The notes beneath the pieces were generated by a model. The model ran no database searches and was not told the origin of the DNA. It worked only from the letters and a program-made list of their open reading frames with translations. Shown piece after piece: positions 8,052 through 16,365 of a stretch of DNA of 43,807 bases. The stretch is from Flavobacteriales bacterium (GTDB taxonomy: Bacteria > Bacteroidota > Bacteroidia > Flavobacteriales_D > Crocinitomicaceae), in NCBI GenBank assembly GCA_015665275.1, contig JADFAL010000007.1, positions 1-43,807 on the forward strand, in the 5' to 3' direction. The position numbers were made by a program, and so were the translations under genes. Numbering within the stretch: the stretch's first letter is position 1; each line of letters starts with the position of its first letter.

Positions 8052-9425
8052 TTAACACAGTTGGTACTCAGGAGTACTCATTATCTTAATAATACGGGTT
8101 TTTAAATCGTCATCTGATTGCAGGTCAACGGAAACGGGTTTTACTTGTAGTAAGAACGCATCCAAATCTTCTATTGAATTATTTAAATTCTTGGCACACT
8201 TTTCCCAATCGGGATAGGCCTGAACTTTCTTTTCAGTACGTTTCTGAAGTCGCTCTTGCTGATTGTTCAATCGCGCCAGCATTTCCTCCGAAAGTGTTTC
8301 ATCAGGTTGCCACTCAATGACTCCGAAATTTAGTGCCAGCGATGGTAATTTCATGCGAAAGAGTAGAGTAGAGCTATCGATCCAGCCTTGACCTCTATTC
8401 CAGCCTGCAACATTTGGTGGGAAGAATAATACTTGATTCAATTTTCGTTGCACCTGTAAAATAACCTTTGGATTCTTGTATTCAATTGGGACTTGTCGGT
8501 TCAATCCAACCAAAAGATCTGTAGGCGATTTGATCTTTGCTCCAATGTATCGATCGTCGTAGAAACTATCTGAGGTTAAAATGGAGCGCAGCAAGGTTTC
8601 TAGGTCATAGTTACTCTCATAAAATAAATCAGCGCAACGTTCGATATCTTCTGAATTGGCAGGAACACCTAGAAGGAATTCGAGCAGCTTTTCACAGATG
8701 TATTTGGCGGTTTGTTTTTGTTCAAGCAGAATTCGAATAATGTCTTCTCCTTCGAAATTATCCGTTTGCCCAAGAAAGGATTTGCTTCCTTCATCGTGAA
8801 CACGAGCATTGAATCGGAACTTAAATTTCTTGTCTATGGTCCAGCCCGTGAATGCGCGTGCTGCTTCTTTGATATCGTCTTCCGTGTATCCGTTGTCGCG
8901 ACCTAGCGTGAATAGTTCCATCACCTCACGGGCGAAGTTTTCGTTTGGATGCTTCTTCTTGTTTTGCTGATTGTTCAGGAAAATAATCATTGCGGGGGAT
9001 TGAGAGACCTCCATCAACATATCACCAAAATTTCCCAATGCGTTCTTTCGAATGATATTCAGCAACTCGAGGCACGCCACAGGGTTTTTCAAGCGAACAG
9101 CAAAGTGATCGTGAAAGAAAAGCGCCATTTTTTCTCGTAATACGCCTTCAGTTGCCACCAAGTGCTCCATCCAATGCAAATTCAACTTTATCATGGTTTG
9201 ATTTGCTGCCTTTCGAAGTGATTTTCGCTCTTCTTTCGAAAGATCTTTTATGTTCACATCGAATTCACTCAAGTCGTATTTCAATGGTTTGAAGTTGCTT
9301 TTTTCGAAAAGCAAGTCGACGTGTTTCTCTACCGATTTTTTTCGGATGGATTGAAGGTCATTTCTTGTGATGCCAAATCCAGCGCGCCAGTAGAGGTGTT
9401 GAATATGTAAATCGGATAGTGCCAT
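8052..9425 (-). CDS. DUF1800 domain protein
   Basis: The 457-residue protein begins with HLYWRAGFGITRNDL, the usual opening of DUF1800 (a run of helices after LLxRAGFG). Further family blocks are FFHDHFAVRLKNP, NFAREVMELFTLGRDNGYTEDDIKEAARAFTGW written here as the pieces NFAREVMELFTLG and EAARAFTGW, and FFPPNVAGWNRGQGWIDSS near residue 355. No signal peptide is seen. It pairs with the exported DUF1501 protein downstream. Biochemical function is unknown; no conventional promoter box was found upstream. Confidence 0.9.
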   Translation of the reverse strand: MALSDLHIQHLYWRAGFGITRNDLQSIRKKSVEKHVDLLFEKSNFKPLKYDLSEFDVNIKDLSKEERKSLRKAANQTMIKLNLHWMEHLVATEGVLREKMALFFHDHFAVRLKNPVACLELLNIIRKNALGNFGDMLMEVSQSPAMIIFLNNQQNKKKHPNENFAREVMELFTLGRDNGYTEDDIKEAARAFTGWTIDKKFKFRFNARVHDEGSKSFLGQTDNFEGEDIIRILLEQKQTAKYICEKLLEFLLGVPANSEDIERCADLFYESNYDLETLLRSILTSDSFYDDRYIGAKIKSPTDLLVGLNRQVPIEYKNPKVILQVQRKLNQVLFFPPNVAGWNRGQGWIDSSTLLFRMKLPSLALNFGVIEWQPDETLSEEMLARLNNQQERLQKRTEKKVQAYPDWEKCAKNLNNSIEDLDAFLLQVKPVSVDLQSDDDLKTRIIKIMSTPEYQLC

Positions 9426-9611
9426 ACAATTATTTGTGGATGTATGACAGGAAGAAAGGGAATTGGTTTAATTGTGGTGAACAATAAGTTACGTAAATAA
9501 TTCAGCAAAAACTAGTAAATGCAAAGAATCATAAACGCATTTTTGCGTTGAAGCTTTTTCAATTTCACCTCATTCCCAGTGCACATCTACCGTTGCCCGA
9601 TTAGACGAATT

Positions 9612-10256
9612 TCACTTCAGCTCCGCCATTGCCTTCTTCGTTCCTATCGTTCTAGTGATATAATCTTTATCCATCTTAGGACTTCTTGCCGGCGAATATT
9701 CTCTTCCGTAAAATATAATCTGCAAATGCAATTTATTCCAAGTTTCCTCTGGGAACAAACGCTTCGCATCTTTCTCCGTTTGTTCTACATTTTTACCATT
9801 CGTAATACCCCATCGAGTTAGTAAGCGATGGATATGCGTATCAACTGGAAATGCTGGGAATCCGAATGCTTGTGACATTACAACGGAGGCAGTTTTATGA
9901 CCAACTCCAGGTAATTCTTCCAATGCTTCATATGATGCTGGAACCTCACCATTGTATTTATCAATCAACATTTGAGAGAGCACATAGATTGCCTTTGATT
10001 TCCTTGGTGATAGTCCACATGGACGAATGATTTCACGGATTTCCTCAACCTCCAACTTAATCATGTCATAAGGATTGTTTGCTCGCCTAAATAAGGCGGG
10101 AGTGATCTCATTTACGCGCTTGTCAGTGCATTGAGCAGACAGCAATACCGCAATCAGTAAAGTATATGAATCAGTATGATCTAAGGGAATAGGAGTTTCT
10201 GGATAAAGGTTTTCTAATTCGCCAATAATGTACTGAACTTTCTCTTTTTTCGTCAT
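9612..10256 (-). CDS. nth: Endonuclease III (DNA glycosylase/AP lyase) lacking the 4Fe-4S cysteines
   Basis: Nth removes oxidised pyrimidines and cuts abasic sites in base-excision repair. The helix-hairpin-helix motif LPGVGHKTASVV carries the catalytic lysine (Lys121), and the catalytic aspartate is Asp139 in VDTHIHRL. In E. coli Nth the C-terminus holds C-X6-C-X2-C-X5-C binding an iron-sulfur cluster. Here the matching region reads FYGREYSPARSPKMDKDYI and contains no cysteine, so the cluster is absent. The 214-residue length is normal. Its ATG overlaps the stop of the upstream TPR gene as ATGA, indicating translational coupling. Confidence 0.93.
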   Translation of the reverse strand: MTKKEKVQYIIGELENLYPETPIPLDHTDSYTLLIAVLLSAQCTDKRVNEITPALFRRANNPYDMIKLEVEEIREIIRPCGLSPRKSKAIYVLSQMLIDKYNGEVPASYEALEELPGVGHKTASVVMSQAFGFPAFPVDTHIHRLLTRWGITNGKNVEQTEKDAKRLFPEETWNKLHLQIIFYGREYSPARSPKMDKDYITRTIGTKKAMAELK

Positions 10257-11041
10257 TTTAATTTGAATCCGTTTTTTAAAAATCGCACAAACTCGCGGAA
10301 TTGCTTCCTAGAAGTAAATACTTTTTTAAGCTCTTTGGAGGTATTCGAGTCTTCCTCTAAACCCTCTTGAGCATCGAGCGGACGCTGTGCTGAGTCTGTC
10401 GAAGTAGTCGAGATGTCTTTTTCTGTAGGTTTTAAGTTTTCGATTTCATCGCTAGGCCCTTTCTCACCGCTCTCTTGTTCCGCTTTTGCAGTGCGCGCAT
10501 CAAACTCTGATCTGAGATTGTTTTTGCTTTTATCCGTTGATTGAGGCTCCCGAGGTTCGTCCTTTTCGGGATTCTTTCCGCTTTCAGTTTCCCCCTCCAA
10601 TTCGTCCATCATGTCGTAGAGACTGTCCTCCATTTTCGAAAGTTTGTCAGCGCGTGCAAATCGATCGTCGGCTTCTTTCTTGTACCCTTGTTGCTCCAGT
10701 AACATCCCCAAATTATTCTGTGCTACAGCGTCGTCAGGGTCTAATTTGACGGCTTTTTGGTAATCTTCCACCGCACCATCCAAGTCTCCAAAGTTTTGCT
10801 TAGCAAAGGCTCTCGCTGCATATCGGAAGGAATAGTTTGGATCCAGTTTAACAGCTTTGTTAAAGTCCGCCATGCTGCGCAGTTTGTCTTTCTTGTGTAA
10901 AAAGGCCGTTGCGCGATCCGAGAGGATGTCACAGTCGTCCGGTGCGGCGTTCAATGCTTCCGTATACAAGAAAATGGCTTGATCAACTTCTCCCTTCTTT
11001 AACGCCTCGTGTGCCGCTTTGTGCTTTGAATTCGTAAACAT
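10253..11041 (-). CDS. TPR-repeat protein with charged C-terminal half
   Basis: Start set at ATG 11041; the longer frame to 11155 would run through the divergent gene and its promoter. The 262-residue product has about three TPR units in residues 5-115 (for example AHEALKKGEVDQAIFLYTEAL and DLDGAVEDYQKAVKLDPDD), then a low-complexity tail rich in Glu, Lys, Ser and Asp. Part of that tail, DISTTSTDSAQRPLDAQ, is encoded by a copy of the dispersed 44-bp hairpin repeat (10372-10415). The gene overlaps nth by 4 bp. No signal peptide, so probably cytoplasmic. Function unknown; TPRs mediate protein contacts. Confidence 0.75.
   Translation of the reverse strand: MFTNSKHKAAHEALKKGEVDQAIFLYTEALNAAPDDCDILSDRATAFLHKKDKLRSMADFNKAVKLDPNYSFRYAARAFAKQNFGDLDGAVEDYQKAVKLDPDDAVAQNNLGMLLEQQGYKKEADDRFARADKLSKMEDSLYDMMDELEGETESGKNPEKDEPREPQSTDKSKNNLRSEFDARTAKAEQESGEKGPSDEIENLKPTEKDISTTSTDSAQRPLDAQEGLEEDSNTSKELKKVFTSRKQFREFVRFLKNGFKLK
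10372..10415 (-). repeat. Dispersed hairpin repeat (CATCTCGA...TCGATG) inside a coding region
   Basis: On the minus strand the 44-bp unit begins CATCTCGACTACTTCGACAG and ends CCGCTCGATG, with imperfect inverted ends. It closely matches the intergenic copy at 16931-16972 (shared CATCTCGA, ACTTCG, CTCAG, GCTCGATG). Here it lies in frame within the TPR gene. Confidence 0.75.
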
Positions 11042-11056
11042 TTGTAATTTCGTGAT

Positions 11057-11308
11057 ATGTCCTACAAAGTTACCGACTTTCCGCAATACAGGAAACTCTC
11101 CAATGAAAAGGTATTCTACCGAATTCGAGACGATCGAAACTTTGATGAAATCCAACTTGTCGGATCACGTGCTGCGCTTTTTTCCATGGAGGCCAAACAA
11201 TACCCAGAAATATTGAAAATTCAGGATTTGTTGGAGCTTTCAGATGGTTTTTTGAAGTCCAGCCAAAACGAATTTGACGCGTTGATGAAAAAGCACAATT
11301 TGGGCTAA
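11057..11308 (+). CDS. Small protein of unknown function (83 residues)
   Basis: I do not recognise this protein. It is soluble-looking, with mixed charge and no signal or membrane segment. The second half (EILKIQDLLELSDGFLKSSQNEFDALMKK) looks helical; the first half could be a short beta-alpha unit. It is divergent from the TPR gene with only 15 bp between start codons, and its first codons contain the TPR promoter box, so the two may influence each other's expression. Codon use resembles neighbouring genes, which supports it being real. Confidence 0.6.
   Translation: MSYKVTDFPQYRKLSNEKVFYRIRDDRNFDEIQLVGSRAALFSMEAKQYPEILKIQDLLELSDGFLKSSQNEFDALMKKHNLG
11065..11072 (-). promoter_or_regulatory. 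Candidate -7 box TAACTTTG for the TPR-nth operon
   Basis: On the minus strand this reads TAACTTTG, matching TAnnTTTG. It lies 23 nt upstream of the TPR start and inside the first codons of the divergent 83-residue gene. No clear -33 TTG at standard spacing. Confidence 0.4.
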
Positions 11309-11312
11309 GTAA

Positions 11313-11345
11313 AATTCATCATTCATAATTTATAATTCATCATTC
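11313..11345. repeat. Short AT-rich direct repeat
   Basis: AATTCATCATTC occurs twice exactly (11313-11324 and 11334-11345) with a 21-bp period, separated by ATAATTTAT. It lies between the 83-residue gene and the lipoprotein operon, just upstream of its GTG start. Confidence 0.6.
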
Positions 11346-11365
11346 CAAATTCGTATTTTCAAATC

Positions 11366-11827
11366 GTGAAAACGAAACGCCTTCTGTTTACGCTACTACT
11401 CCTTGGAGTTCTTTCTGCATGTTCGCTCAATGGCAAGCAGGAATCCGCATTGAACAGTGCACGGATGGCCTACATCGAAGCACGAAATACCAACAACGTT
11501 TCTTTACTGGTGAAGCTCACGTATGCTGATGCCGTGCGGTATTATCAATCGAAAGGCGACGAGGTGTTTAAAGAACGATTTCGACCCGAAAACAATCAAT
11601 CATATTATCGCAATGGAACTTTGGAAGAGGTGGCTTCGAAAGGAGATGTAATTCATGTTCGATACGAATTTGAAAAGATCATTGAAGATCCAACAACCAT
11701 TGAATTGAAACGCGTAAAGCTATATGCTATTTCGGTTGATGACGGGGCACATTGGAAGTTCCTCGATGGAATTGAATATGATAATCCCAAGATTGTTCCC
11801 AAAAACAAACAACTAATCTCCAACTGA
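11366..11827 (+). CDS. Putative lipoprotein, first gene of an outer-membrane operon
   Basis: Start is GTG 11366, giving a signal sequence KTKRLLFTLLLLGVLSAC with lipobox LSAC (Cys19). The 153-residue product has a mature part of about 130 residues; its pattern (short helices then a curved sheet such as VIHVRYEFEKII and LKRVKLYAISVDDGAHWKFLDG) resembles NTF2-like/DUF4440-type folds, but I cannot assign a family with certainty. The stop codon overlaps the ATG of the next gene (TGATG), so translation is coupled. Likely an envelope-anchored partner of the two barrel proteins downstream. Confidence 0.75.
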   Translation: MKTKRLLFTLLLLGVLSACSLNGKQESALNSARMAYIEARNTNNVSLLVKLTYADAVRYYQSKGDEVFKERFRPENNQSYYRNGTLEEVASKGDVIHVRYEFEKIIEDPTTIELKRVKLYAISVDDGAHWKFLDGIEYDNPKIVPKNKQLISN

Positions 11828-12645
11828 TGAAACAGCTACTTGTAATTGTGGTTTTATGCCTTTCCATCAATGGTATCCATGCACAAGGCTGGCTGCCATC
11901 AGGAGCGCGATCCATGTCAATGTCAAATGCATCGGTTGGATTGTACGATGTTTGGAGCTATCATAACAATCCAGGAGCGCTAGGGAAAATTGATCAGTTG
12001 AGTGCAGGATTGGCATATGAAAATCGATTTTTGTTGCGCGAATTGCAAAGTCAAGGATTGACAATCGCTATACCGATGAAGGTTGGAGTGCTTTCTATTG
12101 GGGGATTAACTTATGGGTATTCGCAATTTCGATCTACAAAAGCCGGATTGGGATACAGTTTACCGCTCTCGGAAAAGTTTTACGCTGGTGTACAGTTGAA
12201 TTATCAAGGGATCCAGTTGGCTCAGAACTATGGAAATGCAAACACAGTGACGGCAGAAGCTGGAGTTTATGCAGAAGTAACGGATAATTGGAGCATGGGA
12301 TTTTCGGTATTCAATTTGTCTAGAACGCGCTTGTCTGAGTTTCAAGACGATCGTTTGTCAACCGTTATGCGATTAGGAACTGCATACACCTTCTCAAAGA
12401 AATTGCTCGTCTCGGCAGAATTTGAAAAAAGCATCGAATACGATCTTCGGTTTAAAACCGGATTGGAATACCAAGTAATCGATAACTTCTATTTCAGAGG
12501 AGGGGTTGCAACTGCGCCGGTTGAGTTCAGTTTTGGAACCGGATACGATTTCGGGATGATCCAACTGGATTTTGGAACGGCTTATGACATAATTTTAGGT
12601 TGGTCGCCGCATTTCTCTCTTACCTATCAAGGAAAAAGGAAGTGA
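11827..12645 (+). CDS. PorV/PorQ-like outer-membrane beta-barrel protein
   Basis: The 272-residue protein has a signal peptide ending IHAQ and then GARSMSMSNASVGLYDVWSYHNNPGALG, the N-terminal pattern seen in PorV/PorQ and related FadL-like barrels (a new start, an Asn-Pro-Ala/Gly turn). The remainder alternates polar and hydrophobic residues with many Gly-Tyr-containing strands, fitting a barrel of about 12-14 strands. PorV-type proteins shuttle cargo in type IX secretion, but this one is shorter and its role is not shown. It overlaps both neighbours (TGATG before, GTGA after), which ties its function to theirs. Confidence 0.75.
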   Translation: MKQLLVIVVLCLSINGIHAQGWLPSGARSMSMSNASVGLYDVWSYHNNPGALGKIDQLSAGLAYENRFLLRELQSQGLTIAIPMKVGVLSIGGLTYGYSQFRSTKAGLGYSLPLSEKFYAGVQLNYQGIQLAQNYGNANTVTAEAGVYAEVTDNWSMGFSVFNLSRTRLSEFQDDRLSTVMRLGTAYTFSKKLLVSAEFEKSIEYDLRFKTGLEYQVIDNFYFRGGVATAPVEFSFGTGYDFGMIQLDFGTAYDIILGWSPHFSLTYQGKRK

Positions 12646-14717
12646 AGAAGGCACTTGCCATATTGACCCTCTTATTGATTTCATTTCAAGGTGTAACGCA
12701 AATTTCGAAGGACGAAATCATCCAACAACGCATCGAGTTTATTTCCGAACAATTGGAAACAGAGAACTTGGATTTGACGGATGTTGTGGTGCAATTGGAA
12801 TTCTACTACGATCACCCTTTAAATCTTAACAGCGCCAACAAAGAACAGTTGAATGAGCTATGGCTATTGTCAGAAATTCAAATCAACGATCTTCTGTTAC
12901 ACCGGAAGTTGTACGGTAAGTTCATTTCCGTTTATGAGCTGCAGAGTCTGCAATATTGGGACATGGCAACCATTAGAATGGTGCTTCCCTTTATTCGAAT
13001 TGATGACAAGTTGGATCAGATGCATGTAGGTTTGAATGAGGCCTTCAAGGAAGGGAAGTTCGAAGCGTATTTCCGTTACCAGACAATTTTGGAGGATAAA
13101 TCAGGGTATGATGATGTGCCCGATTCCATTCTTGATAATAGCAATCAATACTACAGGGGAAATGCAGATCGGTATTATTCACGCTTGCGTTTTAGTTACC
13201 GAAACAACTTGAGTATTGGTGTAACGGCAGAGAAAGATCCGGGGGAAGAATTTTTCCGCGGAAGTCAGCAAAATACTGGATTTGATTTCTATTCTGGGCA
13301 TGCTTATTATCAAGGAGGAAAGTATTTGAAAGCAGTTGCCATTGGAGATTATCAGGTGCAAATTGGGCAGGGGTTGAACCTTTGGTCGGGCTATGCGTTC
13401 GGTAAAACGGCGGATGTGACGAACGTAAAACGAACGGCCCGGTCGTTGAAACCCTATACTTCTGTAGATGAAACACGTTTCTTACGTGGAGCGGCATTTG
13501 AATTGGGAGTTGGGAAATTTGCATGGACCAACTTTGCTTCGATTAAAAATGTGGATGCTACCGTAATTGCCGATACGCTTATTGAAGAACAAGAATTTGT
13601 TTCGAGTATCAATCTTACCGGATTCCACCGTACGAACTCTGAAATTGCGCGCAAAGACGCATTGACGGAGATGATGTACGGGTCGAACCTTCGATACCAA
13701 TCGCGTAATTTCTCAGCAGGAGTCGCTGCGGTATACCAAGGCTATAACGTCGATTTTATCAGAGATACGCTCCCTTACAATCAATTCGATTTCAGAGGTC
13801 GAAACACTTTGGGACTCAGTGCAGATTACTCATGGGTAGTGAAAAATTTCAACTTCTTTGGAGAAGTAGCACACACAACGCATTCCGGGGCATTTGCCAA
13901 TTTACATGGCGTTTTAGCTTCTATTGATAAGCGCATTTCCATGGCATTGATCTACCGAAATTATGATCGCGCCTTCCAAACTTTTTACAATAACGGATTC
14001 TCAGAAGCGAGTCGCACGCAGAATGAGGAAGGGTTGTATGCCGGTTTGAAAATCAACTTTACACGGAAATTCAGTTTGAATACATACGCCGATTTCTTCC
14101 GTTTCCCTTGGCTGCGTTTTCAGGTGGATGCGCCTTCAACAGGACATGAGTTCTTGATACAACCAGCGTATAAGGCAAGCCGCAGTTTAATTATTTATGG
14201 TCGATTCAGACAGCAAATCAGACAACGAAACAGTCGTGATACCGATGGGACAGTAACAGGAATTGAAGACGTATTGCAGCGCAATTACCGTATCGATTTC
14301 AATTATAAAATATCTGAGGATTTCCGCTTAAAATCGAGAATTGAATATGTGACTATCAATCGCCCGAGCAATCAACCAGAAGATGGCGTAATCTTAACGC
14401 AGGATATTTTATACAAACCGAAATCTTCCAATTTGGACGTTGCGTTGCGCTACGCCTTATTTGATACGGATAGCTATGACACGCGTATTTATACATACGA
14501 GAACAACGCCTTGTATGTATTCGCCGTTCCTGCGTATTTCTATCAAGGAAGCCGTGGGTACATTTTGCTGCGCTACACCTTCTTGCGCCGATTTGATGTC
14601 TGGGCGCGCTACGGAGTCAGTATTTTTGCCAATCGAAATTCTATCGGAACAGGGCCGGAAGAAATTCAAGGAACAACGCGATCGGATGTAACGGTTCAGT
14701 TAAGAATGAAGTTATAG
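12642..14717 (+). CDS. Outer-membrane barrel protein with N-terminal ComEA-like helix-hairpin-helix region
   Basis: Start is the GTG at 12642, overlapping the previous stop (GTGA); it gives a proper signal peptide (residues 1-20, ending GVTQ). Residues about 59-120 (LNLNSANKEQLNELWLL then KLYGKFISVYELQSL) align with the ComEA-type HhH fold (VNINTAS..EL ... HGPFKSVDDL). However, the Gly-Ile-Gly hairpins that contact DNA are not conserved, so DNA binding is doubtful. The rest (about 150-691) has the alternating aromatic strand pattern of a large outer-membrane barrel and ends LRMKL. The protein type is widespread but uncharacterised in Bacteroidota. Confidence 0.8.
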   Translation: MKKALAILTLLLISFQGVTQISKDEIIQQRIEFISEQLETENLDLTDVVVQLEFYYDHPLNLNSANKEQLNELWLLSEIQINDLLLHRKLYGKFISVYELQSLQYWDMATIRMVLPFIRIDDKLDQMHVGLNEAFKEGKFEAYFRYQTILEDKSGYDDVPDSILDNSNQYYRGNADRYYSRLRFSYRNNLSIGVTAEKDPGEEFFRGSQQNTGFDFYSGHAYYQGGKYLKAVAIGDYQVQIGQGLNLWSGYAFGKTADVTNVKRTARSLKPYTSVDETRFLRGAAFELGVGKFAWTNFASIKNVDATVIADTLIEEQEFVSSINLTGFHRTNSEIARKDALTEMMYGSNLRYQSRNFSAGVAAVYQGYNVDFIRDTLPYNQFDFRGRNTLGLSADYSWVVKNFNFFGEVAHTTHSGAFANLHGVLASIDKRISMALIYRNYDRAFQTFYNNGFSEASRTQNEEGLYAGLKINFTRKFSLNTYADFFRFPWLRFQVDAPSTGHEFLIQPAYKASRSLIIYGRFRQQIRQRNSRDTDGTVTGIEDVLQRNYRIDFNYKISEDFRLKSRIEYVTINRPSNQPEDGVILTQDILYKPKSSNLDVALRYALFDTDSYDTRIYTYENNALYVFAVPAYFYQGSRGYILLRYTFLRRFDVWARYGVSIFANRNSIGTGPEEIQGTTRSDVTVQLRMKL

Positions 14718-14736
14718 AATCAAACAATCTTGATTT

Positions 14737-15789
14737 ATGAAACTATTGCTCCTGGTTTTGTTGCTGACTGCAACAGTCTACGGTCAAGATAAAATCATCA
14801 AGAAATTGGAGAAAGAATTGAATCAATCCCTTCCAGTGTTGGTGTATGAAAATTCAATTCAACCAGACAATCAGAAACTGAAAACAATTTATTCAAGAAC
14901 GATTGACTCCGTAATTATCGGGCATTCATATGCTGGAGAATTCGTGAATGTTTCAAACACGGATCAACGTACCCCTTTTTCCAATGCTTACTTGACAGAT
15001 TTTGTTTCAAAGAATGACTTTTTCTTATTTCGCTCGTGGATCATTGATTCAATGGCGAGAGATTGTATTATCTATGGATTTCGAGATCGTGAAGACCGAA
15101 TTGAATGGCTTGATTTGTCCAAAGAGGAAAAAAAGAGGTTTAAGAAAGCCAAGAGAAACCCCCAGCATGGCATTCACGCGGATTACATACCGTTCGAATT
15201 AGAGCATTCGAACTACGATTGGTCGAAGAAATTAGATTACAATGATCCAGAGTTAATTCCTCTACTTATCGATTTGTATTTAACTCCACAGGAACGATTC
15301 AGAGGGAATAAGTCAATTGACTATCGTAAGATTGGATTTCAATTGGGAGCGACAGGTGTGCACAATTTTGATGCTTCTAGGGTTCCAATTTTTGTGGATG
15401 CGCACTATTCAGAGGATGCTACAGTTCATTTTTTTGATCAATTTGCGGTAATGTCGATTCTGAATGATTTCATTTATTTGGATCACCCAATCACTAAAAT
15501 TGAGCCTTTTATGGCTTCTGCTTATTGCCTATGGAAAAGTGAACAATTAAATAAGCAGCTTGATTTAGATAAGTTTGAAGTTAAATGCAGGCTACCGAAA
15601 GTGGAGGAGGTTTTATCTAACCCGAATTATTTCCAAGGGGAAAGCATTGAAATCTACGATCACACCAAGGAATGGCAGATTACTAACAACGAGTTTCGTG
15701 AATTTTCCGAGTACACGCTGGATTCAGTCTGTAGAGAATACCTCTATATCAATACAGATGATCATAAATTGGCATTGGAATGTGAATAA
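14737..15789 (+). pseudogene. GldK/GldJ-like FGE-sulfatase-fold protein, 5' part of a frameshifted gene
   Basis: A 350-residue frame starts 19 bp after the barrel gene, with a signal peptide ending VYGQ. Residues 95-275 contain the landmarks of a formylglycine-generating-enzyme-like (SUMF1/C-lectin) domain: SWIIDSMARDCIIYGF, the YDWSKKLDYNDPE block seen in GldK/GldJ, DHPITKIEPFMASAYCLWKSE and CRLPKVEEVL. A second domain then begins (WQITNNEFREFSEYTLDSV) but the frame stops at 15789 in mid-domain; the matching remainder continues in another frame to 16363. No FGE catalytic cysteines are evident, as in GldJ/GldK. It is either a real frameshift, a sequencing error, or (less likely) recoding. Confidence 0.65.
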
Positions 15790-16363
15790 GGAAATTAATT
15801 GGAGAAAATATGGGTATAGTGGTCCCGATTCATTAGTTCGATTGCTAGGACTCGATTCAATTCTATTCCAATACCAATGGCTAAATGCTAAATCACAATC
15901 GATAAATGGGGAATTAAAAATTCATCAAGTTATGGGAGCCGGAGGTCAATTGATTTCAGGATTAGAGTTGATCTTAGGAAAAATGGATCCATTCGGGAAT
16001 ATGATCGGAAAAGACCTCACTTTAGACGGCTGGATAGGAACAAAATCGGGGTACGGAACTCGATCACATAGTAACTTAAGAAGGTTTATCATTAGTGATT
16101 ACGCTTTCATTCCACAGCCGAAGAATATATCTTACGATGATTCCATCGCAGACATCACTTACGAACAGGCATTAGCGTACTACAACTGGAAATTCAGAAT
16201 TGATAAATTTCAAGAAGGTGACGACTGGCAACAATTCGTTTTTCCTACAGAAGAAGAGTTCGAAAGGATCAAAAGAGGGGAGTCCATTGTTCATCCCGCC
16301 GAAGAGATTGAATACGATTCACCCGTTTTTCGAATGGTGGTTGAGCTTATTCCTAAAAATTGA
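15758..16363 (+). pseudogene. GldK/GldJ-like protein, 3' part in the shifted frame
   Basis: This frame continues the second FGE-like domain left unfinished by the preceding frame. It carries NKEINWRKYGYSG (matching the NW..KLDW block of the first domain), then DITYEQALAYYNWKF, FVFPTEEEFERIKRG and a terminal FRMVVELIPKN, equivalent to the family's final GFR-x-V strand. The 5' boundary is approximate: ATG 15758 is the first in-frame ATG near the shift and lies within the overlap, and coding similarity starts near 15785. No slippery heptamer is seen at the junction. Together the two parts would give a protein of about 540 residues. Confidence 0.6.
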
Positions 16364-16365
16364 AG

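Noticed and set aside
9534-9549. AACGCA-TTTT-TGCGTT hairpin as terminator of nth
   Set aside because: The minus-strand side is not followed by a T-run and the stem is short, so the support is too weak to list.
11042-11155. Longer N-terminus for the TPR protein
   Set aside because: It would run through the divergent gene and the TAACTTTG box, and the extra residues look unrelated to the TPR part.
15780-15800. Programmed frameshift in the GldK-like gene
   Set aside because: No X XXY YYZ heptamer or homopolymer run lies at the junction, unlike in dnaX; mutation or sequencing error is more likely.
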